This document shows, piece by piece, positions 6,982-14,743 of a stretch of DNA of 25,817 nucleotides (positions are counted from its first letter, which is position 1; every line of letters starts with the position of its first letter). Under the pieces are notes generated by a model, which was not told the origin of the DNA, searched no databases, and saw nothing but the letters and a program-made list of their open reading frames with translations. The DNA comes from JAEUSG01 sp964590225 (GTDB lineage Bacteria > Fibrobacterota > OXYB2-FULL-49-7 > JAEUSG01). A program made the position numbers and the translations under genes. The stretch spans positions 1-25,817 of the forward strand of contig CAZPWS010000047.1 in assembly GCA_964590225.1 (NCBI GenBank), given 5' to 3'.

Positions 6982-9021
6982 TTACATACCAAAAAGCACT
7001 TCAAGCATTTTATCTACAGTGCTAATAACCCTTGCCGATGCCTGATAAGTATGCTGAAATTTAACAAGATTTGCCAATTCCTCATCAAGAGAGACGCCGG
7101 CAACCTCTGCCTGTCTTGCTTCAAACTGCTCAAGCAGAAACTGTCTTGACTCGGAGTTTGCCGTAAATTCATTCCTCTCAACTCCCAGCTCGGAAATAAA
7201 CGAGTTGTAAAATGTGTTGAATGTTGCTGTTGACTCTCCGCTATAATCATCAACCATTACCTTGGAATGGCGGAGTTCGGATATTGCTACTGCCATTGCG
7301 TTGTCGGAAACTCCATTGCTACCATTAACTGACGCGTCATACTCAATGTTTAACGGTGCACCTGCATACGCTCCATTTAATAGCAATATACGGCCGTTGG
7401 AATAATCGATAAAGTAATCATGCCCTTCCGATAATAATGTGGAGCCTGATTTAATTGTTACACTACCTTCCCGTAAAGTGGCCCTTTCGCGCAATTCATC
7501 GCCCGTACCAGGGATGCCGTCGGGGTCGTCATCGGCAGTATTGTAGGCACCATCCGGCCCGGGCGTATGGTGGATATAATTGTACACTCCAGTTGCACCT
7601 ATTACAATAGTTTCTGCAAACGATTTGGTTGTCATGCCGGAAGCTGCCGCAATATTGGTACTGTTTTTAAGAACTGCCGCTGATAATTCGATGTTTGATG
7701 CATATGTCTTGAACATAACCCTCATTCCCTGAGGTACATCATGCTCGTAGGAGGCAATCAGTTGTGGAGTCATGGGAGGCGGAGGCTGAGGCGGGCTTGC
7801 AAGTGCGCCACCAAGAATTGATATTTCGCCTGTTGCATAATTAATGCTATAGTCAACACCCTCCGTAAAAGGGCCGTTTCCATTGGAGTCCATTAGCACA
7901 AACGAACCCGTTACAATCTCAGGAGTATTAGGATTTATAGTATATGGAAGCGAGAGCGGATTGTAGGCAAAAGAAAAATCAGTAACAACTTCCCTGTGTC
8001 TTTGAACAAGCTCCTGATGCGAGTTGACCTTAAAAAAATCGATGCCGGTGGTACCATTAAGCGTATAGCCTGTTCTATGAAGCTCATTTACCTTATTTAC
8101 AATTGTATTTGCGAGCTCGTCTAATTTGCTTTCATAGTGGGGAATCACCTTATCACGAGAGTCGAGAACACCACGCAACTTGCCCGATTCGGGGAGATAA
8201 ACCTTCTTTGTAGATGAAAAACGGATACCAACATCATTGTAGGTTGAGCCATCGGGTCGTGTGAGACTAACTGTGTTGGTTTCAAGCAAAACATAACTTG
8301 ACGGAGCAACAAGCATATTCCCATTTGTAAGGACAGCAACCGTTCCGTTACCCGCATCTTCTGTCGTGATATTGATAAGTTCTGATAATTTTTTAACAAC
8401 CAGATCGCGCTGGTCTCGGGAATCGTTAGCAATCGCCTTACCAGAAAGTTCAACTGAACTGATTTCTTTATTAAGGGTATATATCTGTTTCAGATATTCA
8501 TTAATCTGAGTAACAGTAGTTGTAATATCGTTGTTCTTCGATTCACGAAGATTTCTCATCTCTTTACTCAGATTATGCATTGTATCTACAAGTACCTGTG
8601 AGTTTGCAACAAGAACATCCCTTGCAGCGGTACTTTGCGGATTATTAGCAAGATCTGACCATGCGTTCCAAAAATTGTCCATAGTCACCGAAAGAGAGCT
8701 ACTGGAAGGTTCACCATAAATGTTTTCGAGACGAACAAGAGTATCGTTCATCTCGTTATAATAGTTAAACTCCTGTGTCTGTCTGTTTATCTGCTGATCA
8801 AGAAAAAAATCTCTTATACGGGTGACATTGGTTACGCTTACACCAAAACCCATCTGTCCAAACGCAGGATCTCTTCTATAGTCGGCAGTAAGATTGAGTC
8901 GTTTACGGGAATAACCTTCTGTATTAGCATTTGATATGTTCTGGGAGGTTACATTAAGAGCAAGTTGAGAGGCCATAAGCCCCCTTACTCCAGCATTCAT
9001 TGTTCCAAATAATCCGCTCAT
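6982..9021 (-). CDS. flgK: Flagellar hook-associated protein 1 (FlgK)
   Basis: Hook-filament junction protein, 679 residues, longer than the roughly 550 of E. coli. The N-terminus has the rod/hook motif (GLFGTMNAGVRGLMASQLAL, then NVTSQNISNANTEGYSRKR at 23-40). The FlgK-specific region follows with NNPQSTAARDVLVANSQ and VDTMHNLSKEMRNLRE. The C-terminus has GVSLDEELANLVKFQHTYQA and SARVISTVDKMLEVLFG. The extra length is in the surface-exposed middle: a module at about 370-426 (EGVDYSINYATGEISILGG, followed by a proline-rich strand) and a second at about 508-563 (EGHDYFIDYSNGRILLLNG). Between them sits an Asp/Gly-rich stretch (GPDGAYNTADDDPDG). AAGGAGAG lies ahead of ATG 9021. Confidence 0.95.
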   Translation of the reverse strand: MSGLFGTMNAGVRGLMASQLALNVTSQNISNANTEGYSRKRLNLTADYRRDPAFGQMGFGVSVTNVTRIRDFFLDQQINRQTQEFNYYNEMNDTLVRLENIYGEPSSSSLSVTMDNFWNAWSDLANNPQSTAARDVLVANSQVLVDTMHNLSKEMRNLRESKNNDITTTVTQINEYLKQIYTLNKEISSVELSGKAIANDSRDQRDLVVKKLSELINITTEDAGNGTVAVLTNGNMLVAPSSYVLLETNTVSLTRPDGSTYNDVGIRFSSTKKVYLPESGKLRGVLDSRDKVIPHYESKLDELANTIVNKVNELHRTGYTLNGTTGIDFFKVNSHQELVQRHREVVTDFSFAYNPLSLPYTINPNTPEIVTGSFVLMDSNGNGPFTEGVDYSINYATGEISILGGALASPPQPPPPMTPQLIASYEHDVPQGMRVMFKTYASNIELSAAVLKNSTNIAAASGMTTKSFAETIVIGATGVYNYIHHTPGPDGAYNTADDDPDGIPGTGDELRERATLREGSVTIKSGSTLLSEGHDYFIDYSNGRILLLNGAYAGAPLNIEYDASVNGSNGVSDNAMAVAISELRHSKVMVDDYSGESTATFNTFYNSFISELGVERNEFTANSESRQFLLEQFEARQAEVAGVSLDEELANLVKFQHTYQASARVISTVDKMLEVLFGM

Positions 9022-9040
9022 AACACTCTCCTTAACACAT

Positions 9041-9544
9041 TCAGGCGTTCATGTTCACAATATTGCGCTTAACGGCCACTTGCCTTTTTACCATACCGTT
9101 AACCGCATAGCCGGTCATTCGGTTCTCTTTTCCGGCGAAGATATCAAAGGCTGTTTTTACATATTTTACGGCATCTTTAAGTAGCTGCTCATTTATGGAG
9201 TTTAACGCCCTAACTTTCGCGAGAACTTCAATAAGTTCATCCTTGGCTTTCTTAAGAGCGCCTCCCGTTTCGACTTCCACGACTGCTACTATTTCGTCAA
9301 TTTTTACAATGCAATCCTTTTTGCCCATTAACACAGAAGCTTTCGCTACCGCATCGAGTCGTTTCTCTTCCATCGAGGCTATTGTACCTGCCGCTGCCTC
9401 TTTACGCAGAACGCAATCTTTGAGATCGACCATTCTTTCAGCACTAATTAATTCCTGCTCTTCGACAAGTATGCTTTTAAACGCTTCATACAATCCCCTC
9501 ATATCGTTCAGAATAACGGTAAGTTTTTTTGCTATCTCATTCAT
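9041..9544 (-). CDS. flgN: FlgN-like flagellar export chaperone
   Basis: Predicted cytoplasmic chaperone that holds FlgK and FlgL before export. The 167 residues are nearly all helical and charged, with no membrane segment or Cys/His motif: MNEIAKKLTVILNDM, then VEEQELISAERMVDL and LRKEAAAGTIASMEEKRL, a typical FlgN-type start. Position supports the call strongly, directly between flgJ and flgK. It overlaps flgJ by eight bases and ends 19 bases before flgK. Sequence identity to known FlgN is low by eye, as is usual for this family, so the call leans on context and helix pattern. Confidence 0.82.
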   Translation of the reverse strand: MNEIAKKLTVILNDMRGLYEAFKSILVEEQELISAERMVDLKDCVLRKEAAAGTIASMEEKRLDAVAKASVLMGKKDCIVKIDEIVAVVEVETGGALKKAKDELIEVLAKVRALNSINEQLLKDAVKYVKTAFDIFAGKENRMTGYAVNGMVKRQVAVKRNIVNMNA

Positions 9545-10313
9545 TGTTGTTCTCCATGCTGCCCTCGGTCTGCCTGATTATTGAGTCAACATATTTCATT
9601 GTTTCAGGATATGGAGGAACTCCATTCCACTGTTTTACCGCATTGGGTCCGGCATTATAGGCAGCAAGCGCAAGCTTCGTATCTCCATTAAAAAGATCCA
9701 GCATCTTTCGCAGATACTTGACACCTCCATTAATATTATCCGCAGCGTTAAAACTGTTTCTCACTCCCATTTCTGCCGCAGTACTATCCATCAACTGCAT
9801 AATCCCTTTTGCCCCTGCTTTCGATACAGCGTAAGGATTTCCACCAGATTCCTGCTTAATTACAGCCTTTATGAGCTCTTTATCGACACCATGCTTTTCC
9901 GCAGCAGTTGCTATATGCGCGTCAATATTATTTATTCCTGTATCGCCTATTTCTCTTTGAGTTACTGCAGAGGAGAGATATTGACTAGATTTATATTCAC
10001 GCATTTTGCTGGCAATACCATTTGTCTTGTCCTCGTCAGCTGAAAGGGTCCTATATAAAAGTTCCGATAAGCCTAAGCCCTTGCCTTCGGACATCTTCTT
10101 TGCATATTCATCAAGGAGCATCTCCTGAAAAATGGTTTCACCCATATTTTTTTTTACAAGGCTTGACCTTTCAACAGATTGATTCATGGCCTTCAACATT
10201 ATCCCAGCAAACATAGCCTCAAATTCGCGTGCTACCTTTTTAATGTCTTCTCTGCTATAAGAAGATTTGTCTTTAACGGCAGAGTTTGCTTGAGGTTGTA
10301 TCGAGGTTAACAT
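9537..10313 (-). CDS. flgJ: FlgJ-type rod-binding protein fused to SLT transglycosylase
   Basis: Two-domain protein of 258 residues. Residues about 20-92 form the FlgJ rod-binding domain (REFEAMFAGIMLKAMNQSV, later EMLLDEYAKKMSEGKGLGLSE). Residues about 128-245 form a soluble lytic transglycosylase domain: VIKQESGGNPYAVS with catalytic Glu155, GAKGIMQLM (168-175), and LALAAYNAGPNAV (214-226). It would cap the growing rod and open peptidoglycan for it. E. coli FlgJ uses a different wall-cutting domain, a glucosaminidase, so this is a swap of the hydrolase part. No signal peptide is seen, as for a type III secreted rod protein. It is the first gene after a sigma-54-type promoter; the ribosome site (AAAGGA) is about 13 bases from the ATG. 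Confidence 0.92.
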   Translation of the reverse strand: MLTSIQPQANSAVKDKSSYSREDIKKVAREFEAMFAGIMLKAMNQSVERSSLVKKNMGETIFQEMLLDEYAKKMSEGKGLGLSELLYRTLSADEDKTNGIASKMREYKSSQYLSSAVTQREIGDTGINNIDAHIATAAEKHGVDKELIKAVIKQESGGNPYAVSKAGAKGIMQLMDSTAAEMGVRNSFNAADNINGGVKYLRKMLDLFNGDTKLALAAYNAGPNAVKQWNGVPPYPETMKYVDSIIRQTEGSMENNNE

Positions 10314-10349
10314 ATTAAACCATTTTTCCTTTCACGCAAATGCTAATGT

Positions 10350-10366
10350 TGCAATGGTAATGCCAA
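10350..10366 (-). promoter_or_regulatory. Sigma-54 (-24/-12) promoter of the flagellar operon
   Basis: The minus strand reads TTGGCATTACCATTGCA. It keeps the GG at -24 and GC at -12 with ten bases between, against the consensus TTGGCACGNNNNTTGCA. Predicted +1 is near 10339, giving a leader of about 26 bases before flgJ. Sigma-54 control of hook and rod genes is well known in several phyla and needs an enhancer-binding activator, probably bound upstream in 10380-10500. Confidence 0.8.
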
Positions 10367-10596
10367 CCAGATAAGATATTGAAAATGAGCAGTTTTTAGC
10401 TGTTTTAGACTCTAAGGGAATCTATTAACTGACAGGAAAAATCTTCTACCGAGGCAAAAGTAGCACCCATAAGGTACACTTTAAGTTTCAATTGAAGTTA
10501 ACTGTTTTACCATTTTAAGTTCAGCTCTCTAATCTTGACTCCATCTACCTCAAACTCGTCAAGAAAAAGAAAGGACGATCCTTCTGAGCAAAAAAG
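10367..10596. other. Gene-free stretch between flgJ promoter and AKR remnant
   Basis: I see no gene or RNA here. Past the TAA of the AKR remnant, the same minus frame stays open for 29 codons to 10507, ending with LDEFEVDGVKIRELNLKW, which does not resemble an aldo/keto reductase. It may be the tail of another broken gene. The rest could hold the activator site for the sigma-54 promoter. Confidence 0.4.
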
Positions 10597-10953
10597 TTAA
10601 TCCGTTTGCAACCGCGCCAATGAGGTTTCAAAAGCCTTTGTCATGGCTTGCACAGAGAAATCTTTGTACATCGTCCCATCAGGGCGTGCGACATTTCCAA
10701 ATTTTGTCGCAAGGACAATTCTGCCCCTCCGCCCTCGAAAAACCCTACCAAGAATTTCCTCGCTCCGCCCATGTTGGTATGACACTGCTGTATCAAATAG
10801 TGTAACCCCGTTATCAAGTGCCCATAAGAGAGAATCCTCAGCATCTGTAATGTCTTCTTTTCCGAGATTTCCACATATAGAACCTCCCAAAATTATGGGT
10901 AGCAGTTTTATTCTGCATTCCATTAAGACAATATAACGATTATCGCCATTCAT
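10597..10953 (-). pseudogene. Aldo/keto reductase, N-terminal remnant
   Basis: First third of an aldo/keto reductase, 118 codons where a full protein has about 300 or more. Seen: the first barrel strands (IILGGSICG), GVTLFDTAVSY with the catalytic Asp54 and Tyr59, GRSEEILGRVF, and IVLATKFG with the catalytic Lys84. It stops after SLARLQTD, exactly where the family normally continues with the strand that leads to the catalytic His. That His, the NADPH-binding half and the rest of the barrel are not found downstream in any frame I read. It overlaps the end of hrpB by 14 bases. A functional short protein is unlikely. Confidence 0.8.
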
Positions 10954-13441
10954 GTTTGGGATACTTTCTCGACAGCCTGGTTTTTAATTCCGGATAGTGA
11001 TTCTTCCAGAAACCCTGCAAATCATCAGTTACTTGCACAGGCCGTTGATTTGGCGCCAGAATTTCAACAGCCATTTTTTCTCTGCCTCCGGCAATTTCAG
11101 GAAGGGTTTTTAGGTCGTACAAATCCTGAATCCTTGCCTTTCCAAATGGTGGCCTCCCCAGTTCATAGCTTATTGCCATCTTTCTACCGTTCGGCAGAAG
11201 TATGAAATCGGGAGCAATCTTTTCCAGTTGTTGATATTTATCCCCTAATTCTCGCTTTAGAAGCGGAAGGATATCCTTGTTCTTAACAGAAGAGTAAGAA
11301 GCTTCTCCCCTACATAGTAGTGTGACAATTTCCCGCCTGTCGTTAGGTGACCATGCCGGCATTTCAGTGTATTTTGCCGCAAAAAAGACTCTCTTTATTA
11401 ATTTATCAACTTCTTCCGTCCAACCGCTAAGCTTTAAGTTTCTTCCGCATATTTCCATAGCAAGAAGTTCTTCGGTTTCAAGTGAATGTGTAGCAGAACG
11501 GTAAACCTCCTCAATAACCACTCCAAGACATTTTAATACACTTCGCTCCTGTATGTCACCCCGCTCCTCATTCCACTTAATACCGCTCTCGCTTGTCCAG
11601 TTATCTGGGAAAAGTTCTAAAAGCCACTCTTCTTCTATACCACAAGCCATTGATAAAATGGTTTTATCGGCCATTTTCCCCTCTTTTCTGATCTCTCTTA
11701 CCGATGATGCAACTATTAGAGTCGAACCCCTTGCGGCGCTCTCGCGCTCCAGCTCACCGCTTTTTCCAGAGGAAAATTCGTATTGAAGCGTTCTATTATT
11801 GCGAAACCGTGCGAGCCTGTCCGGATACGCGGAAATAATAGCCTTTGTCAGCTTAACCGAATCACTATCTTGGCTATCTTTCTTGTCAAGCTTAAGTGAC
11901 TTTATGGTATCCATATAATCACTCATATTTCGCAAAACCTGCCTCAATACACCACCATTCACCCCGAGCCTGACGCAAACTCCCTGCGAAAATGAAGCAC
12001 GGACAACCCTTTCGGCAATTGTTTCGAGAAAATCAAAATCAGAATGGCTTTTCTTTATATCGTCCATATCAAATAGATCGGGACGACCAGAGATAAAGGG
12101 CCGCTCATTAAGAAGCGCAACGGCAAAGGCCCCCTTCTCTTCCACCCCCCTGATTGATGATTCTACCAGGAGAGTCGCGAGTCGGGGATGCGCTGGTATT
12201 TTTGACAACACAACTCCTCTTTCTGTCAACAAACCATTGCTATCTACCGCCCGAAGTTCTTTTAACAGTCGCTCGGCGGCTTCGACTGAATTTGCAGTCG
12301 GCGCTTCAAACCAGTTAAATGAAGCCAAAGAGGCAATTCCTAATGCTTTCAGGCTTAGTACAGCTTCAACGATATCTGCCCTTCTTATTTCCGACTCCCC
12401 CATTCTGGGACGGGAAGCATGGGAGGCCAAGCTCCACATCCTTATACACCTTCCTGACGCCTCCCTGCCGGCGCGGCCAGCTCTCTGATCGGCAGATGCG
12501 TGGCTGATATTTTCCAATTGCAGGCGGTTAAATCCCCGTCCCGAATCAAATCTGTTTATTTTTGCCAATCCTGTATCGACAACATGCCGCACTCCTGGAA
12601 TGGTAAGTGAGGTTTCGGCAATATTAGTGGCCACTATTATCTTTCGTATCGGACTTTTTTCCATCACCGCTCTCTGCTGCTCTGGCGAAAGTTCACCGTA
12701 TAGTGGCGCAACCACAACCCGCTCTCCAAAGTTTTCGCTTCTTATAGCCTCCACACATTTCCGTATATCATATGCACCAGGCTGAAAAACAAGAATGTCG
12801 CCATTACTGGTCTCTTTCATCATTTTACGGACACCTATAAGCCCACTCTGCCAGGGAGCAGTCCCCTGTTCAACAGGACAGTAGCCAATTTCAACATCGT
12901 AACACCGTCCGCTTGCCTCAATAACTGCTGCGTTCGGGAGATAGTCAAGAAGCGGTTCAACATCTATTGTTGCGGAAGATACAACAATTTTCAGGTCCCT
13001 TCGTTCGTTTTGTTGAAGTCTCTTTACGAGCGCAAGTCCAAGATCGGTAGCAAGGCTCCGTTCATGAAACTCATCGAATACAACAACGGAAACATCTCGC
13101 AACAAAGGGTCCGAAACCATTTTCCGCGGTAGAATTCCCTCAGTGATAAAAAGAATTGATGTGTCAGACGAAAAGACTCTCTCATACCGGGTTTGAAAAC
13201 CTACACTTCCTCCAAGAAAAGTATCCATCTCGTATGCAACCCTTGAAGCAACCATTTTTGCCGCAAGTCTTCTTGGTTCAAGAACGAGTATCTTCCTTTC
13301 TATTTCGGGCATGGAACGAATGTATTGGGGGATTTTTGTAGATTTACCGCTACCAGTTGGCGCCCGAATTATAACGCTATCCCGTTCTGCTAATTTTGAA
13401 AGAAAGTGAGCCTTTATTCCATGAATTGGTAAATCATCCAT
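10940..13441 (-). CDS. hrpB: ATP-dependent helicase HrpB
   Basis: DEAH-box RNA helicase-like protein of unknown cellular role, 833 residues, close to the family's usual length. Motifs in order: Walker A APTGSGKST (27-35), LEPRRLAA (54-61), the DExH box DEFHER (123-128), SSAT (155-158), ATNIAETSLTIPG (271-283) and QRAGRAGR (319-326). The C-terminal HrpB-specific domain is present, ending with GRPPFGKARIQDLYDL and an IAGGREKMAVEILAPNQRPV stretch that is diagnostic for HrpB over HrpA. Start ATG at 13441 has no strong ribosome site. The gene is divergent from the HTH-receiver gene, with 85 bases between. Confidence 0.95.
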   Translation of the reverse strand: MDDLPIHGIKAHFLSKLAERDSVIIRAPTGSGKSTKIPQYIRSMPEIERKILVLEPRRLAAKMVASRVAYEMDTFLGGSVGFQTRYERVFSSDTSILFITEGILPRKMVSDPLLRDVSVVVFDEFHERSLATDLGLALVKRLQQNERRDLKIVVSSATIDVEPLLDYLPNAAVIEASGRCYDVEIGYCPVEQGTAPWQSGLIGVRKMMKETSNGDILVFQPGAYDIRKCVEAIRSENFGERVVVAPLYGELSPEQQRAVMEKSPIRKIIVATNIAETSLTIPGVRHVVDTGLAKINRFDSGRGFNRLQLENISHASADQRAGRAGREASGRCIRMWSLASHASRPRMGESEIRRADIVEAVLSLKALGIASLASFNWFEAPTANSVEAAERLLKELRAVDSNGLLTERGVVLSKIPAHPRLATLLVESSIRGVEEKGAFAVALLNERPFISGRPDLFDMDDIKKSHSDFDFLETIAERVVRASFSQGVCVRLGVNGGVLRQVLRNMSDYMDTIKSLKLDKKDSQDSDSVKLTKAIISAYPDRLARFRNNRTLQYEFSSGKSGELERESAARGSTLIVASSVREIRKEGKMADKTILSMACGIEEEWLLELFPDNWTSESGIKWNEERGDIQERSVLKCLGVVIEEVYRSATHSLETEELLAMEICGRNLKLSGWTEEVDKLIKRVFFAAKYTEMPAWSPNDRREIVTLLCRGEASYSSVKNKDILPLLKRELGDKYQQLEKIAPDFILLPNGRKMAISYELGRPPFGKARIQDLYDLKTLPEIAGGREKMAVEILAPNQRPVQVTDDLQGFWKNHYPELKTRLSRKYPKHEWR

Positions 13442-13499
13442 AATTTAGAAGATATATTTCTTGCGTTTCCATTGAATTCACATTAATTTATGTTTAAAA

Positions 13500-13526
13500 C
13501 TACAATAACTACAATAACTATAAAAT
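13500..13526 (+). repeat. Tandem 9-bp repeats before the HTH-receiver gene
   Basis: CTACAATAA occurs twice head to tail (13500-13508, 13509-13517), followed by a third, imperfect unit CTATAAAAT running straight into the ATG at 13527. Nine-base spacing is close to one helical turn, so it may be a binding site. No ribosome site is visible here, so the leader is unusual. Confidence 0.5.
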
Positions 13527-14111
13527 ATGAAACCACCCGAACAAGCTGTTTTAACCACTCACGAGGTTGCAAAATACCTCAATGTTTATGCAAATACGGT
13601 TGTACACTGGATGAATAGCGGCAAATTGAGCGGCTATCGAACACCTGGCGGACATCGCCGAATCCTCCGCGAAGAATTACTAAGATTCATACGAGATAAT
13701 AACCTCGAAAGTGCAGTATCGCAAGAAAGACCGCCGCGAATACTTATCATTGAGGATGACTCTGACGCAATGGAACTCTACATGAATATACTTTCAAGAG
13801 ATAATTACGAAATCAAAAAATCATTTACCGGTTTTAGTGCAGGAGTAGCCATTGAGTTCAAGCCCGACCTTGTTATACTGGACATCATGCTTCCAGATAT
13901 TGATGGATACCAAATCTGTGATTTTCTGAGAAAATCACAGGAAACTGCAAACACTAAAATACTTGTGATATCAGCAATCGGCGAAGATAAAAAGATCAGG
14001 GAAATGTATAAAATCGGTGCAAATGATTATATAGTAAAACCTTTTTCTATTTCAAACTTAAAATCAAAAATCACACAACTCCTTAAAGAAACTGTGAATC
14101 AGGAACAATAA
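13527..14111 (+). CDS. HTH (excisionase/MerR-like) plus receiver-domain regulator
   Basis: Regulator of 194 residues with a DNA-binding domain first and a receiver second, the reverse of the usual order. Residues about 8-58 are an excisionase/MerR-type winged helix (LTTHEVAKYLNVYANTVVHW, then YRTPGGHRRI). Residues about 71-190 are a CheY-like receiver: acidic pair E76/D77/D78, phosphoacceptor Asp119 in VILDIMLPD, Ser149 in VISA, and Lys171 in VKPF. All phosphorylation residues are present. No histidine kinase lies in the window, so it is an orphan here. It is preceded by tandem repeats and followed 11 bases on by a small Cys protein, likely in one transcript. Confidence 0.9.
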   Translation: MKPPEQAVLTTHEVAKYLNVYANTVVHWMNSGKLSGYRTPGGHRRILREELLRFIRDNNLESAVSQERPPRILIIEDDSDAMELYMNILSRDNYEIKKSFTGFSAGVAIEFKPDLVILDIMLPDIDGYQICDFLRKSQETANTKILVISAIGEDKKIREMYKIGANDYIVKPFSISNLKSKITQLLKETVNQEQ

Positions 14112-14122
14112 CATATTATCTT

Positions 14123-14275
14123 ATGAACGACGAAAAGATAATCAGACAGGCTCTTTGCGAAATTGATGGTATGGAGTATTCTAACTGTCTTGATTGTCCA
14201 ATGTACGACGAATGCGAGATGCTTCCTTTAGACATCGCGCTTGGTGATGATACAGCGGAAAACACGGAGGGATAA
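14123..14275 (+). CDS. Small four-cysteine protein, 50 residues
   Basis: I do not recognise a family. The frame gives 50 residues, acidic, with cysteines at 12, 22, 25 and 31; the last three sit in NCLDCPMYDEC. Four such cysteines could bind one zinc or an Fe-S cluster. It fits neatly between its neighbours: it starts 11 bases after the HTH-receiver gene and ends three bases before the next ATG, whose GGAGG lies inside its last codons. Its own ribosome site is poor. Translation is therefore plausible but unproven. Confidence 0.55.
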   Translation: MNDEKIIRQALCEIDGMEYSNCLDCPMYDECEMLPLDIALGDDTAENTEG

Positions 14276-14278
14276 ATA

Positions 14279-14644
14279 ATGCAACTGCCTCGTTATAAGA
14301 AAAAGAAACGGCTTAAGCATAAGGTATGTCAGGAACCCGGTTGCGGCAAGGAGTTTATCGGTCACCCTATAGCTAAATACTGTGAGTTCCACAGAAACAT
14401 CGCCAATCGAACGAGAAAAACAAAAGAATACGAAGCGGTTGATGTCAAAAACTTTGTATTTAAGCACGGTTTCACAGAGGTTACAGAACTGGAACTAAAC
14501 TGTCAATTGCCAAGTTGCACAGCGAAGTATCTGGTAAAAATTTTTCCTAAGCAGTATATCTACCCTAAATTCTGCGTCGAACACCGCAATGAATATAAAC
14601 GGGAAGCCTTCAAGAAAGCCTTCGGTAATAATAACATTGCATAA
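14279..14644 (+). CDS. Protein with two CCCH metal-site motifs
   Basis: Unrecognised basic protein of 121 residues with an internal duplication. Unit one is C17-x4-C22-x12-C35-x2-H38; unit two is C75-x4-C80-x18-C99-x2-H102. The flanking residues match too: CQEPGC and YCEFHRN in the first, CQLPSC and FCVEHRN in the second. Each unit could hold a zinc ion. The N-terminus is very Lys/Arg-rich (PRYKKKKRLKHK), consistent with nucleic-acid binding, though that is inferred. The start is well supported by GGAGG eight bases upstream. It is probably co-transcribed with the HTH-receiver and four-Cys genes. Confidence 0.75.
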   Translation: MQLPRYKKKKRLKHKVCQEPGCGKEFIGHPIAKYCEFHRNIANRTRKTKEYEAVDVKNFVFKHGFTEVTELELNCQLPSCTAKYLVKIFPKQYIYPKFCVEHRNEYKREAFKKAFGNNNIA

Positions 14645-14686
14645 TTTCTTGCGTTTTGATACCCAATGTCGATATTTTCTTCCCAA

Positions 14687-14713
14687 TGGTTAATACTCGT
14701 GGTTTTTTAACCA
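14687..14713 (+). repeat. Inverted repeat upstream of the SWIB gene
   Basis: TGGTTAA at 14687-14693 pairs with TTAACCA at 14707-14713 around a 13-base loop. It falls between the CCCH protein and the SWIB gene. There is no T-run directly after, so an operator or leader hairpin is as likely as a terminator. Confidence 0.4.
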
Positions 14714-14743
14714 ATAAAACAAACTTTTACAGAGGAGTGCAAA

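Noticed and set aside
11664..11671. GCCGATAA, a sigma-28-like -10 element on the minus strand
   Set aside because: It lies inside hrpB and has no matching -35 element at the proper distance.
13500..13526. Tandem repeats as a CRISPR array
   Set aside because: Units are nine bases, adjacent and without spacers.
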